From Candidatus Saccharibacteria bacterium UBA5148 (GTDB lineage: Bacteria; Patescibacteriota; Saccharimonadia; Saccharimonadales; UBA4665), in assembly GCA_002413835.1 (NCBI GenBank), contig DHXU01000008.1, forward strand, positions 15,672 through 79,671: a stretch of 64,000 bases of DNA. The letters are read 5' to 3'. The notes beneath the pieces were generated by a model. The model did not search any database. It was not told the DNA's origin and saw nothing but the letters and a program-made list of their open reading frames with translations. The translations under genes and the position numbers were made by a program. The first letter of the stretch is position 1. Each line of letters begins with the position of its first letter. Below, piece by piece: positions 44,201-52,660 of the stretch.

Positions 44201-47200
44201 CTACATCTTCGCCTTTATCTCGTTAATAACATCGCGCAGTTCGGCAGCCGATTCGAACTGCAGGTTGGCAGCAGCTAAGTCCATCTGGCGGCTGAGGTCT
44301 TTGATAAGATGCTTGTATTCGTCCTTTGGAATCTTTTTGAGGTTAAGCTTGGCGACTTTGGCTTCTTCTGGCAGATCTGCCCGCATACCCTTCTCGACGG
44401 CCCGGCTGATGCCTTCGGGGGTAATGCCATGCTCAGTGTTATAGGCAGCCTGGATTTCCCGGCGTTTATTAGTTTCACTGATGGCCCGCTCCATGCTGCC
44501 AGTGACGCGGTCGGCATACATGATGACCCGGCCCTCGATGTGACGGGCAGCTCGGCCGATAGTTTGGATCAGCGCTTGCTCACTGCGCAGGAAGCCTTCT
44601 TTGTCAGCATCCAGAATTGCCACCAGCGAAACTTCCGGCAGATCAAGACCTTCGCGTAACAGGTTAATACCAACAACCACGTCGTATATACCCAGCCGCA
44701 AATCGCGCAGGATATCAGTCCGGTCCAATGTATCCACATCGCTGTGTAGGTAGGTCACCTTGATGTTGATCTCTTTGAGATATTCGGTCAGGTCCTCAGA
44801 CATCCGCTTGGTGAGTGTTGTAATTAAAACACGTTGGTGTTTGGCGATCCTGTCGCGCACCTCGCCAATCAGGTCATCGATCTGGCCTTCGATAGGCCGG
44901 ACTTCTACAACCGGGTCAAGCAGTCCTGTCGGTCGGATGACCTGGCGGGCTGGCTCTGGGCTCCGGCTGAGCTCGTACTCCGCCGGCGTAGCCGATACAT
45001 AGATCGCTTTGTTGACGTGACGCTCGAATTCCGTGAAGGTCAGCGGCCGGTTATCAAGCGCACTTGGCAGACGGAAGCCATGCTCTACCAGGACTTCTTT
45101 GCGGGCACGGTCACCGTTGTACATACCGCGGATCTGAGGAATTGTCATATGGGATTCGTCGATCAGTAACAAATAGTCGTCCGGAAAATAATCCATCAAA
45201 GTCGCTGGCTGCTCGCCGGGCTCGCGGTTCGTCAGGTAGCGGCTGTAGTTTTCGATACCCTTCACAAAGCCGGTTTCTTCCATCATCTCCAGGTCGAAGC
45301 GCGTGCGTTGCTCCAGCCGCTGGGCTTCGACCAGTTTGTTTTCCATCCGGAACTGGGCCAGGCGCTGCGTCAGTTCTTCTTCGATACTGCCAAGCGCAAG
45401 CTTCAGTTTGTCGTGCGGCGTCACGTAGTGGCTTGATGGAAATATCTTGAGATCATCGAGACTCGCCAATACTTCTCCAGTCAGCGGCTCCAACCGGGTG
45501 ATTTTCTCGATTTCGTCACCAAAGAATTCAATCCTGTAGGCGACCTCTTCACCGGCCGGAAAGACGTCGACGACATCGCCGCGAACCCGGAACGTACCGC
45601 GGTGAAAGTCTATATCATTACGCTGGTACTGGATATCTGTCAACTGACGCAACAGTTTGTCACGGACACGGCGCTCGCCCTTGGTGACTTTGACAGATAA
45701 GCCGTCGTAATCTTCGACGGAGCCGATGCCATATATACAGCTGACACTGGCCACGATAATAACGTCCCGGCGTGACAGCAGCGCGTCAGTGGCTGCATGG
45801 CGCAGCCGGTCGATTTCTTCGTTGATCTGGCTGTCTTTCTCTATAAATGTATCGCTGCGGGCAATATAGGCTTCCGGCTGGTAATAATCGAAATAACTGA
45901 CGAAATAATGGACGGCGTTATCAGGAAAGAAATTGCGGAACTCACTGTACAGCTGCGCTGCCAGCGTCTTATTATGACACAGTACCAGCGTCGGCTTCTG
46001 TACAGCCTCAATGACGTTCGACATCGTAAATGTATTGTGAACGAAAAACCCACCTTCACCAGCAAAAAACGTTTGACAGGATGGAACCGCCAAATCATAG
46101 ACAATCTGCGGCTCGTCCTGTCTGACCCCGATGCTATCAATCGGGCTCCAGACTAAATCTGTCAAACCGAGAAGCTCAACCACTCGCTTCTCATTTGCCA
46201 TGTCATTATAACGCCTTGCTTGATCGCGTAAATACATCAGCATCCGCACTGCTTTGTCACGTGACGGAGATCGTTTGCCGCCCAGATACATGCTTACGAG
46301 AGGGCGAGTTACTCCGACAGCATGGGCTATGTCGCGCTGGAATAAGCTATATTTACGCATAAGCTGCCCAACATATTCGCCAGAAATTGGGAAGACATCA
46401 ACATTAGTATTGGCTACACGCTCATGCAGCAGTATTGCCTGCAGCCTGGAGTCTTTACGGTGCAGCCCGAAACCAACCTGATCTTGAAACTTTTTCAGAT
46501 CACTCTGACTACTGATACTTAGCAGGCAAGACAAGTGCGGCTGCCCGAGGTATGTTCCTCGCTTGATACGGATGCGGGCATGAATACCAAACCGAAGCAG
46601 CGCGCACTGTACATCATATATTAGCTCCCGGCTGACCGAGCTAAGACAGATGCTATTTGCCTCAACAGAGCCGTCGCCAGCAAATATACCGCTGAGCATA
46701 ACACCGAGCTGCTGATTATTACATTCGGGCCAGAATACTGGCAAATGCTTGCTATGAGCCCCACTGCCGCACCATATCGCAAGTAGCGAACCGACAAGTT
46801 TACTACTTAACTGATAATCGTATGGAGCAATTCGCTTAGCCAGTCGAAGACCAAAATGAGCCGCTCCAGCAGTAAATTCTTGAGCAATTTCCGCATCTGC
46901 AGTCGTTAGTACCACATATCTTTTAGTCGCGACAACATGTCCTTCAGCAATAAACAGGCCGAGCAACCGCCAAAGTGTATTGTTCGCCGGCAACGTCACA
47001 GGAATAGACACACCGTGTCGTATAGAGCCAACAAGATCAATTAAAAGTTCCTCGCGCGTAGACGCCAGTTTTCGATACTCTGAAAGTACTAGCCTCTCGG
47101 ACTTGTTTTTCACGCGCCACTGGGTTTGCCTTGAAACCATTGATCCAACAAGACGTTCTGGTTGCTTTATTGCGACATAAAAAATATCTTCAGGTAACCA

Positions 47201-47749
47201 CTGGCGTAGATCAAATGAATCAATGCCGCCAACGTTAGCTTCAGGTAATGACAGTGGAACAGGAACTCGATCTCCAAGTTGGAGCTCTGAGCTTGGGAGG
47301 AGAAGAAGTTCACCTCGGCGCATAACGTATACATTGTGACTATCGGTAAACCGATTCTGACGGCCGCAGGCTGTTTGTATCTCATATAGTTTACCCTCAT
47401 AGCCGTGACGGGAAATCTCAGTAACATCTGCAAAACCTGATTTACCTGACTGTGGATCAAAAGCCAGCGTATGTAATCCAGAATCAATGGTTGCGACCTG
47501 CGTGGATTTGTCTGTAACATTGATCTGCTTCCCGAATACGCCATCAAGCTGATCAATTCGCAGGTGATAAGCCCGCCCATCTTTTTCTAGGATGATTTTG
47601 GTGTCGCCAGTAACGCTCTTGCCAGATCCCGTAACGCCAAGCAGCGTCTGGTCGCGCAGGCCATCATTAAAACCCTTAACCAGCTGCGCTACAGCCGTAG
47701 GTTGGTCGCCCTGAGGCGTATAGTCACTTTGAAGTCGTAATCTGGTCAC
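44201..47749 (-). CDS. uvrB: UvrB excision-repair helicase interrupted by an intein
   Basis: UvrB verifies DNA damage with UvrA and recruits UvrC in nucleotide excision repair. The 1182-residue frame is an N-extein of 44 residues ending GVTGSGK, a 528-residue intein, and a C-extein beginning TFTMSNVI; the spliced protein would be 654 residues, near the usual ~670. Visible UvrB features are the rebuilt Walker A GVTGSGKTFT, the YFDYYQPEAYI beta-hairpin, IDESHMTIPQI, QTIGRAARH, and the C-terminal UVR motif. The start is GTG 47747-47749, 6 nt after a TATACT with no ribosome site. Splicing is needed for ATPase activity because the intein splits Walker A. Confidence 0.97.
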   Translation of the reverse strand: MTRLRLQSDYTPQGDQPTAVAQLVKGFNDGLRDQTLLGVTGSGKSVTGDTKIILEKDGRAYHLRIDQLDGVFGKQINVTDKSTQVATIDSGLHTLAFDPQSGKSGFADVTEISRHGYEGKLYEIQTACGRQNRFTDSHNVYVMRRGELLLLPSSELQLGDRVPVPLSLPEANVGGIDSFDLRQWLPEDIFYVAIKQPERLVGSMVSRQTQWRVKNKSERLVLSEYRKLASTREELLIDLVGSIRHGVSIPVTLPANNTLWRLLGLFIAEGHVVATKRYVVLTTADAEIAQEFTAGAAHFGLRLAKRIAPYDYQLSSKLVGSLLAIWCGSGAHSKHLPVFWPECNNQQLGVMLSGIFAGDGSVEANSICLSSVSRELIYDVQCALLRFGIHARIRIKRGTYLGQPHLSCLLSISSQSDLKKFQDQVGFGLHRKDSRLQAILLHERVANTNVDVFPISGEYVGQLMRKYSLFQRDIAHAVGVTRPLVSMYLGGKRSPSRDKAVRMLMYLRDQARRYNDMANEKRVVELLGLTDLVWSPIDSIGVRQDEPQIVYDLAVPSCQTFFAGEGGFFVHNTFTMSNVIEAVQKPTLVLCHNKTLAAQLYSEFRNFFPDNAVHYFVSYFDYYQPEAYIARSDTFIEKDSQINEEIDRLRHAATDALLSRRDVIIVASVSCIYGIGSVEDYDGLSVKVTKGERRVRDKLLRQLTDIQYQRNDIDFHRGTFRVRGDVVDVFPAGEEVAYRIEFFGDEIEKITRLEPLTGEVLASLDDLKIFPSSHYVTPHDKLKLALGSIEEELTQRLAQFRMENKLVEAQRLEQRTRFDLEMMEETGFVKGIENYSRYLTNREPGEQPATLMDYFPDDYLLLIDESHMTIPQIRGMYNGDRARKEVLVEHGFRLPSALDNRPLTFTEFERHVNKAIYVSATPAEYELSRSPEPARQVIRPTGLLDPVVEVRPIEGQIDDLIGEVRDRIAKHQRVLITTLTKRMSEDLTEYLKEINIKVTYLHSDVDTLDRTDILRDLRLGIYDVVVGINLLREGLDLPEVSLVAILDADKEGFLRSEQALIQTIGRAARHIEGRVIMYADRVTGSMERAISETNKRREIQAAYNTEHGITPEGISRAVEKGMRADLPEEAKVAKLNLKKIPKDEYKHLIKDLSRQMDLAAANLQFESAAELRDVINEIKAKM
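46034..47617 (-). mobile_element. Intein with LAGLIDADG endonuclease motifs and HTH inserted in UvrB
   Basis: Residues 45-572 of the precursor. The first residue is Ser (block A SVTGDTKI), block B is FTDSHNVYV with Thr135 and His138, and the C-terminus reads VYDLAV...GGFFVHN, with His571-Asn572 before Thr573, so all class 1 splicing residues are present. Two LAGLIDADG-type motifs, LLGLFIAEG (262-270, Glu269) and LSGIFAGDG (352-360, Asp359), retain acidic residues, so a homing endonuclease may be active. A helix-turn-helix-like segment (QRDIAHAVGVTRPLVSMYL, about 471-489) lies between the endonuclease and block F. The segment looks more A+T rich than flanking uvrB. Confidence 0.95.
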
Positions 47750-47755
47750 GTATCT

Positions 47756-47761
47756 AGTATA
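47756..47761 (-). promoter_or_regulatory. -10 element before uvrB
   Basis: TATACT ends 6 nt before the GTG start, with no Shine-Dalgarno: a probable leaderless uvrB transcript. It lies 10 nt from the end of the upstream gene on the same strand. Confidence 0.5.
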
Positions 47762-47770
47762 GCAAGTGAA

Positions 47771-48334
47771 CTACGAGGGTTCGACGTAATGTACGCCTTT
47801 GCCATTTTCAGCACACTGCCCCGGATTGAGCTGGCCTGTCTGCACGGCTTCAAGGAAGGATAGAGGTACTTTATATTGACGGAGTATGGCACATGAGAAC
47901 GCGGACTGCGTTCTGTCGATTTGTTTCCAGCTTGTGCCGGTTAGTGCAAACAACGTCGCTGAAGGACTATCGCACCCCACACCGGTTTCCGCAAAGCCCT
48001 TGGCGTCATAGACGACATCGTTGTCGATCGGATTGCCATTAAAGTCAATAATCTGTCCGTTTTTGACACATGGCGCATCATGCACGGCCGTGTAATCGTA
48101 GACTGCTTTCTGCAATTCTATCGGGACCTGTGATAATTTTGTGTGCTCTATCGCCGTGCTGCTTGTCTGGGTAGTGCTAGTTTGAGCCGCAGCTGACGTA
48201 GCCTTGCTGGTTTCATCGACCGCCTGCTGTGTATTTTTGATATACCAGACAGTGCCGCCAATTATTCCAACCAGCACGAGTAGCAGAATTATTTTCAACA
48301 GTTTATTGTCAGTACGTTTTTTAGGTATTAGCAC
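47771..48334 (-). CDS. Unknown single-pass membrane-anchored protein
   Basis: The 187-residue protein starts at GTG with AAAAGG upstream. A transmembrane helix (about 12-32) is followed by a Ser/Thr/Ala-rich linker (about 40-65) and an outer domain with four cysteines (near residues 96, 127, 156 and 175), which could form disulfides. I do not recognise the family. It lies directly upstream of uvrB. Confidence 0.65.
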   Translation of the reverse strand: MLIPKKRTDNKLLKIILLLVLVGIIGGTVWYIKNTQQAVDETSKATSAAAQTSTTQTSSTAIEHTKLSQVPIELQKAVYDYTAVHDAPCVKNGQIIDFNGNPIDNDVVYDAKGFAETGVGCDSPSATLFALTGTSWKQIDRTQSAFSCAILRQYKVPLSFLEAVQTGQLNPGQCAENGKGVHYVEPS

Positions 48335-48423
48335 GGGAATATCCTTTTCGTTATATATAGTGCAAGCTTACGCCTGAGCCAATATGCGCACAAGAGGCGC
48401 CGCAATATTCACCGCAAACTTGC

Positions 48424-48441
48424 CGCCTGATAAATCAGGCG
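48424..48441 (-). terminator. Hairpin overlapping the LOG-protein stop codon
   Basis: A 7-bp stem CGCCTGA/TCAGGCG with a 4-nt loop overlaps the TGA stop at 48435-48437. No T-run follows on the minus strand, so termination would need another factor. Confidence 0.35.
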
Positions 48442-49001
48442 TAGATGTCACCATACTTGGCATTTTCCAGATCGAGAGTCTTCGTCAGATTTTTCACCAA
48501 AGCTTCCGGAGAATTATCAAAGAGTACGATCGCGCCGGGACGTAGCGGCTGAGCCAGTTCCATCAAGGCGGCGATTTGCTCGCTGACGCCGCCCGCACCC
48601 TGTAAAAAGCCAATCGGCGTGTCACTTTCCATAGCAATCGTAAATTCATGCAGCGTTCCCAGGCGGCCGCCGATACTGATGACAGCGTCGCTGGAAGTAA
48701 TTAGTAGCGCGTCGCGGCCGACGTAATGCAGGCCGCTGTACAGAATAACGTCATATGCTTCAGTCGGCAGGCGGTATTTACGGATATGCTCAACCTTGCT
48801 GCTGGCCGGGCTGATGCCGAGACTCATTTTGCCGCCAGCCGCTTTATAACCCTCGGCGGCATAATTCGGCAGGCCGATAGTCGCACCAGTCATGAGCGCA
48901 TGCCCAGCCTCGGCAATGGCCGCACCAGCTGCACGAGCCAGTTCCTTACCCTCTTCGACGCTGTCGCCCTTGGCCGCCCCTGATACACAGATCTGATACA
49001 T
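48435..49001 (-). CDS. LOG/SLOG-family (TIGR00725-like) nucleotide-binding protein
   Basis: The 188-residue Rossmann-like protein starts QICVSGAAKGDS, has GATIGLPNYAAEG near residue 39 and ends its core with the family motif GGRLGTLHEF near 110, a variant of PGGxGTxxE. Relatives include cytokinin-activating LOG phosphoribohydrolases and SLOG nucleotide sensors; the exact ligand is unknown. A TAGGGG ribosome site precedes the ATG. Confidence 0.85.
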   Translation of the reverse strand: MYQICVSGAAKGDSVEEGKELARAAGAAIAEAGHALMTGATIGLPNYAAEGYKAAGGKMSLGISPASSKVEHIRKYRLPTEAYDVILYSGLHYVGRDALLITSSDAVISIGGRLGTLHEFTIAMESDTPIGFLQGAGGVSEQIAALMELAQPLRPGAIVLFDNSPEALVKNLTKTLDLENAKYGDIYA

Positions 49002-49037
49002 GTAAACCCCTACCCTTTTCCAGTTTCTTGATATTTG

Positions 49038-50276
49038 CTATTCATAATTGCCCACCATTTCCGGCGCCAGTTTGGCACGCAGATTGCCGAATACTGTCTG
49101 TTCTAGCTTATCATGGCTCAGATACCGTAGCAGCAGTTCTGACCGCAGCGACTGTTTGAAATACTGGACAACCCGCTGGTTAAAGCCAAGCTGGTTGGCG
49201 TGGCTCAATAAGGCGTCTGTCAGATTGAGCGGGACTGGTTGTCCGACACCGACAAGCCCCAGATGAGCGGTGTTTTTCCAGAATTCGAGTGCCGGATCAA
49301 TCTGGGCCAGGACATGTTCAACAGAGTTCCATGCCAGCTCCTCGGCGGCAACAACCGGCTCGAAGATATCAGTGCGCACGGTCCGGCTGAAGCGGGCAAA
49401 GTATTGATGCAGGCTATGCCATGACACTGGCTCGTCCAACGTTTCAGACGGCAACATCGGTTCACCGAGAACTACCTTTTGGACAATCGAACCAAATCCA
49501 GGCTGCAGCTGATGCAGCTTCAGGAACGTTCCGGCAGCCCGGATTTCGTTCAGAGCATGCACCGTCAGAACAGTCGCCGTCAAAGTCGCCAGCGGTGGTT
49601 GGTCAGCTGGCAGCGGCAGCAGTACGACCGATCCTAACTCTTTGAAGCTCAGCACGTGGTGCTTCTTGGCGGCCACCACCGTTTCAGCCAACTCCTGCCA
49701 ACGCTTTGACGAAGGATGCTCAATCGCTATGTCGCGCGTTTCAAACTCGTTGACCTGCAGCTTGCCGTATGCCGTGAATATTCGCTTCGTCCACTGTACT
49801 GATTCGATCAACCAGGCAGCAGCGAACAAGCTGGCCGCAGATTCATGCTTCAGCATAGAATCCGCCGAGCGGTAGCCGAGCAGCTTCATCGTCTTACGTG
49901 GCAGATTAGCTTTCAACAGCTTTTTTGCAGCCACGGATTTCAGCGCAAAGCAGGACCTGTTAGTAATTTTCTGCTGCAGTACCCGGGCAATGCGCGCCGA
50001 CGGATCTCTGGCGGTTGCCACGTCACCCATGAGCAGCGCCGCAAACCGTGCCTCATCAGTATGCAGCCGGTGACCGAGGGCCGCATAGAGCTCCGGGCCA
50101 GTCGTGTCGTGCCCATCGAGCCCAAGCTCACGCAGTTTCAGTCTGGTTGACTGCTGAATCTCGGTTGATAACCGTATGTCAACCTGCGGATGGCCCGCCA
50201 GGGATTCTAATAGTCTCAGGCTCTGCTGAAATAACGGTTCCTGCGCCCCCAATAATTCCGAAAGTACCCTTGTCAT
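49038..50276 (-). CDS. Unknown 412-residue helical protein
   Basis: A long, mostly alpha-helical soluble protein with no signal peptide, no membrane helix and no motif that I recognise. Local features are a basic stretch VAAKKLLKANLPRKTMKLLGYRS near residue 120, which could bind nucleic acid, and several aromatic segments (WHSLHQYFARF near 287). An AGGAAG site precedes the start. It lies between the PfkB-family and LOG genes on the same strand, without overlap. Function unknown. Confidence 0.7.
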   Translation of the reverse strand: MTRVLSELLGAQEPLFQQSLRLLESLAGHPQVDIRLSTEIQQSTRLKLRELGLDGHDTTGPELYAALGHRLHTDEARFAALLMGDVATARDPSARIARVLQQKITNRSCFALKSVAAKKLLKANLPRKTMKLLGYRSADSMLKHESAASLFAAAWLIESVQWTKRIFTAYGKLQVNEFETRDIAIEHPSSKRWQELAETVVAAKKHHVLSFKELGSVVLLPLPADQPPLATLTATVLTVHALNEIRAAGTFLKLHQLQPGFGSIVQKVVLGEPMLPSETLDEPVSWHSLHQYFARFSRTVRTDIFEPVVAAEELAWNSVEHVLAQIDPALEFWKNTAHLGLVGVGQPVPLNLTDALLSHANQLGFNQRVVQYFKQSLRSELLLRYLSHDKLEQTVFGNLRAKLAPEMVGNYE

Positions 50277-50324
50277 CTTCCTATAAGATTACCACAAGCG
50301 TCATCATCACGCACTAGGCAGTCT

Positions 50325-51344
50325 TTAGAATCGTTCCGGCTTGTAACCAACAGGCGCACTCCGGAGCAGCTCTTCAAGCTGTTTCTCAGTCAGCAGCCCG
50401 GCCTGGGCACCGACATGCTGGACAACATTCATGGAGTTGATAGGACCCCACTGCAGGGCTCCCTCGAGGGTATTACCCTTGATCAGCGCCGCCACAAACG
50501 TGCTGGCAAAGGCATCGCCGGCACCAGTACGCTCAAGAGGTGGTGCTGGGTCAGGATACAACGGCATCTTGAGGCGTTCATTGCCGTCACTGGCGTAGGC
50601 TCCATCCGGACCATCGGTGATACAGACGATCTTCGGCCCCAAGTCATGCAGTTTGTCGAGTAGGCCGTGGACGTCGTGGTAGTCGCCACCGCTGACCTGG
50701 ACAGCCTCCTCGCGGTTCAGGACGAGCACTTCAGAGCGCTGATACAATGCCTTCAGACGCTCGGCACCGGCTTCAAGCTGGAAAGTGCCTGGCTGGAAAG
50801 CAAATTTCACTTCAGGATTGTCCTCAAGCCATTCGGCAACATGGTCATGATAGGTATCCAGGGCGTTCTTGCTGATACTGCTGAAATAAGCCCAGCGTGG
50901 TACGTCACTGGCCCGGAAGCGTGGCCACTGGTAGTCATATTCTTCGTGCTTGATGAGGATGGTGCGTTCTTCCTTGTACCACAGCACGTAGTGGTAGTTG
51001 CTTACCTTGCCGGGGTTGATATGCACGAAGCGGCTATCAACGCCGTTCTTATGGAGGGCGGCGATCATATCGCGGCCAGCCGTATCGCCACCAACGTTAC
51101 TGGCAAAGCTGCTATGCAACCCGAGCCGGGCGAAGCTGACTGCTGCATTGGCGGCATTTCCGACGCCGTCGATGACTTCAGCGTGGTCGAATGGTAATTT
51201 CGTACCGTACTGCATGGCCAGCGTCTTCATGCCATGTTCATCAACATAGGTATGAGCCTGGTCATCAAGTAGTTTGATAAAAGCGTCCGTCACGACGTCG
51301 CCGATGCTCATTACATCAATCTGATTATGATCCGTGTTACTCAT
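50325..51344 (-). CDS. PfkB-family sugar or nucleoside kinase
   Basis: The 339-residue protein shows PfkB signatures: GGVGNAANAAV-like VIDGVGNAANAAVSFARLG near residue 58, and the ATP/anion-hole motif RTGAGDAFASTFVAAL near 280 with catalytic Asp. The family phosphorylates ribose, fructose phosphates or nucleosides; the substrate cannot be assigned. The ATG is preceded by AAGGGGTGGG. Nearby aldolase and pentose-phosphate genes fit a role in sugar metabolism. Confidence 0.9.
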   Translation of the reverse strand: MSNTDHNQIDVMSIGDVVTDAFIKLLDDQAHTYVDEHGMKTLAMQYGTKLPFDHAEVIDGVGNAANAAVSFARLGLHSSFASNVGGDTAGRDMIAALHKNGVDSRFVHINPGKVSNYHYVLWYKEERTILIKHEEYDYQWPRFRASDVPRWAYFSSISKNALDTYHDHVAEWLEDNPEVKFAFQPGTFQLEAGAERLKALYQRSEVLVLNREEAVQVSGGDYHDVHGLLDKLHDLGPKIVCITDGPDGAYASDGNERLKMPLYPDPAPPLERTGAGDAFASTFVAALIKGNTLEGALQWGPINSMNVVQHVGAQAGLLTEKQLEELLRSAPVGYKPERF

Positions 51345-51386
51345 CCCACCCCTTAGACTGACTTATTTGGTTATGCTTATCTAATA

Positions 51387-51653
51387 TTACACCGGGCGGC
51401 CGTCATCCGGCAACTTTCGGTCGACGATATCGATACATGTGCCCGATTTTCCGGCGACCGCTTCCACGGTGGCTGCCGACCGCGTTGCAGTCTCGTCCAG
51501 CCTCATAATGGCTTTTTCGGCTTTTTTCATGCTTTGTTCGGCATTGTCCAGCGTTGTGCCGAGCGCTCGCTCGACAGTGTTGAGTTTATCGACAATTGTT
51601 TTTTCAATACTGCCAGATTCTATGATATTGATAAAGGTATCGAATAATCCCAT
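51387..51653 (-). CDS. Small unknown helical protein
   Basis: Eighty-eight residues with a Shine-Dalgarno (AAGGAAAA) and a central helical segment (VERALGTTLDNAEQSMKKAEKA) likely to form a coiled coil. It starts 16 bp after the aldolase stop on the same strand and is probably co-transcribed. Function unknown. Confidence 0.6.
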   Translation of the reverse strand: MGLFDTFINIIESGSIEKTIVDKLNTVERALGTTLDNAEQSMKKAEKAIMRLDETATRSAATVEAVAGKSGTCIDIVDRKLPDDGRPV

Positions 51654-51669
51654 ACGTTTTCCTTGCTAC

Positions 51670-52581
51670 CTAGGGTCGGGCCTTGCCGGTGCTGTTAAAG
51701 GCATCAATTTTACTCTCAACCACTTTCTGTACTGCCGAAATCACCGTCGGCATCAGTTTGACGACTGCATATTCGGTTGGATCATCAGCCAGAACCTGCT
51801 CGAGCGTCGTGCGGTAGGCGAAGCGCATATCAGAATTGATATTGATTTTGGTAACGCCGATCTTCACGGCATCGACGAAGTAATGGCCTGGCGTGCCGCT
51901 GCCGCCATGCAGACTGATGTTGCAGTCAATAGCGTCCCGGATCTCCTGAAGCAGTGCCAGATCAAGTTTCTTCGGCACCGGATATTTACCGTGCAGATTT
52001 CCGACGGCGGCCGCATAAGTATCGATGCCAGTCGACTTTACGAAGTGGTAGGTGCCTTCCGGCGTGCTGAAGGTCTTCTTAATCTCATCATAATCAATCT
52101 TCTCCGTATGGATATTGGAACTACCGCCGAAGTAGTGCGGCTCGCTTTCGACGAGAGCACCGGTCATTTTGGCATATTCCACCACTTCCCGGGTTGCGGC
52201 AATGATATCTTCCTCGGTGGCACCATGCTCGGCCTGCGAAATATCGATGTGGATAAATTCGTAGCCGGCGTCGATACCAGCTTTGGCTGCGGCCACGCTT
52301 GGACTGTGGTCGAGGTTGATGTACATCTCGATGCCAAGGATGGCTTTGTAGTTGTCGACCATGTCGCGGACGTTTTCCAGTCCCAGCGCATCAACTTCTC
52401 CCTGGCTGATTTCAACCAGCACTGGCGCTTGCCGCGTAACGGCCGCCTGGGCGACAGCCCGCAGCGTCTCCTGATTGTCCAGATTAAAGGCACCAAGCGC
52501 GAAATGCTCAGCCCTCGCTCTGACCATAGTGGCACGGGCTTTTTGGCAATTTTGTCGAACTTGTCGGAGTGTTAAAGGCAT
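51670..52581 (-). CDS. fba: Class II fructose-bisphosphate aldolase family protein
   Basis: The 303-residue zinc enzyme reversibly splits fructose 1,6-bisphosphate (relatives use tagatose bisphosphate). Family segments are FNLDNQETLRA, the zinc-ligand NLDHSPSV near residue 90, SEPHYFGG, LHGGSGTP near 222 and KININSDMRFAY near 246. The start at ATG 52581 lies 6 nt after a TACTAT hexamer, so it may be leaderless. The divergent lipoprotein gene lies 80 bp away. Confidence 0.92.
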   Translation of the reverse strand: MPLTLRQVRQNCQKARATMVRARAEHFALGAFNLDNQETLRAVAQAAVTRQAPVLVEISQGEVDALGLENVRDMVDNYKAILGIEMYINLDHSPSVAAAKAGIDAGYEFIHIDISQAEHGATEEDIIAATREVVEYAKMTGALVESEPHYFGGSSNIHTEKIDYDEIKKTFSTPEGTYHFVKSTGIDTYAAAVGNLHGKYPVPKKLDLALLQEIRDAIDCNISLHGGSGTPGHYFVDAVKIGVTKININSDMRFAYRTTLEQVLADDPTEYAVVKLMPTVISAVQKVVESKIDAFNSTGKARP

Positions 52582-52587
52582 AAGCAT

Positions 52588-52593
52588 ATAGTA
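52588..52593 (-). promoter_or_regulatory. -10 element before the aldolase
   Basis: TACTAT on the minus strand ends 6 nt before the preferred ATG, with no Shine-Dalgarno. No clear -35 was seen. Confidence 0.4.
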
Positions 52594-52605
52594 GCACGCA
52601 ATTGC

Positions 52606-52633
52606 TTGACATGAATAATTTTACGTTTATTAT
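52606..52633 (+). promoter_or_regulatory. Promoter of the lipoprotein gene
   Basis: A -35 TTGACA (52606-52611) and a -10 TATTAT (52628-52633) with a 16-nt spacer point rightwards. AGGAG precedes the ATG at 52661. Confidence 0.7.
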
Positions 52634-52648
52634 GTAATAATAAACGTA
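52622..52648. promoter_or_regulatory. 27-bp inverted repeat over the lipoprotein promoter
   Basis: Twelve-nucleotide perfect arms (TACGTTTATTAT and its complement) flank a 3-nt centre. The repeat covers the -10 and the transcription start, the usual place for a repressor operator; in RNA it could form a 5' hairpin just before the ribosome site. Confidence 0.6.
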
Positions 52649-52660
52649 GGAGAAATATAC

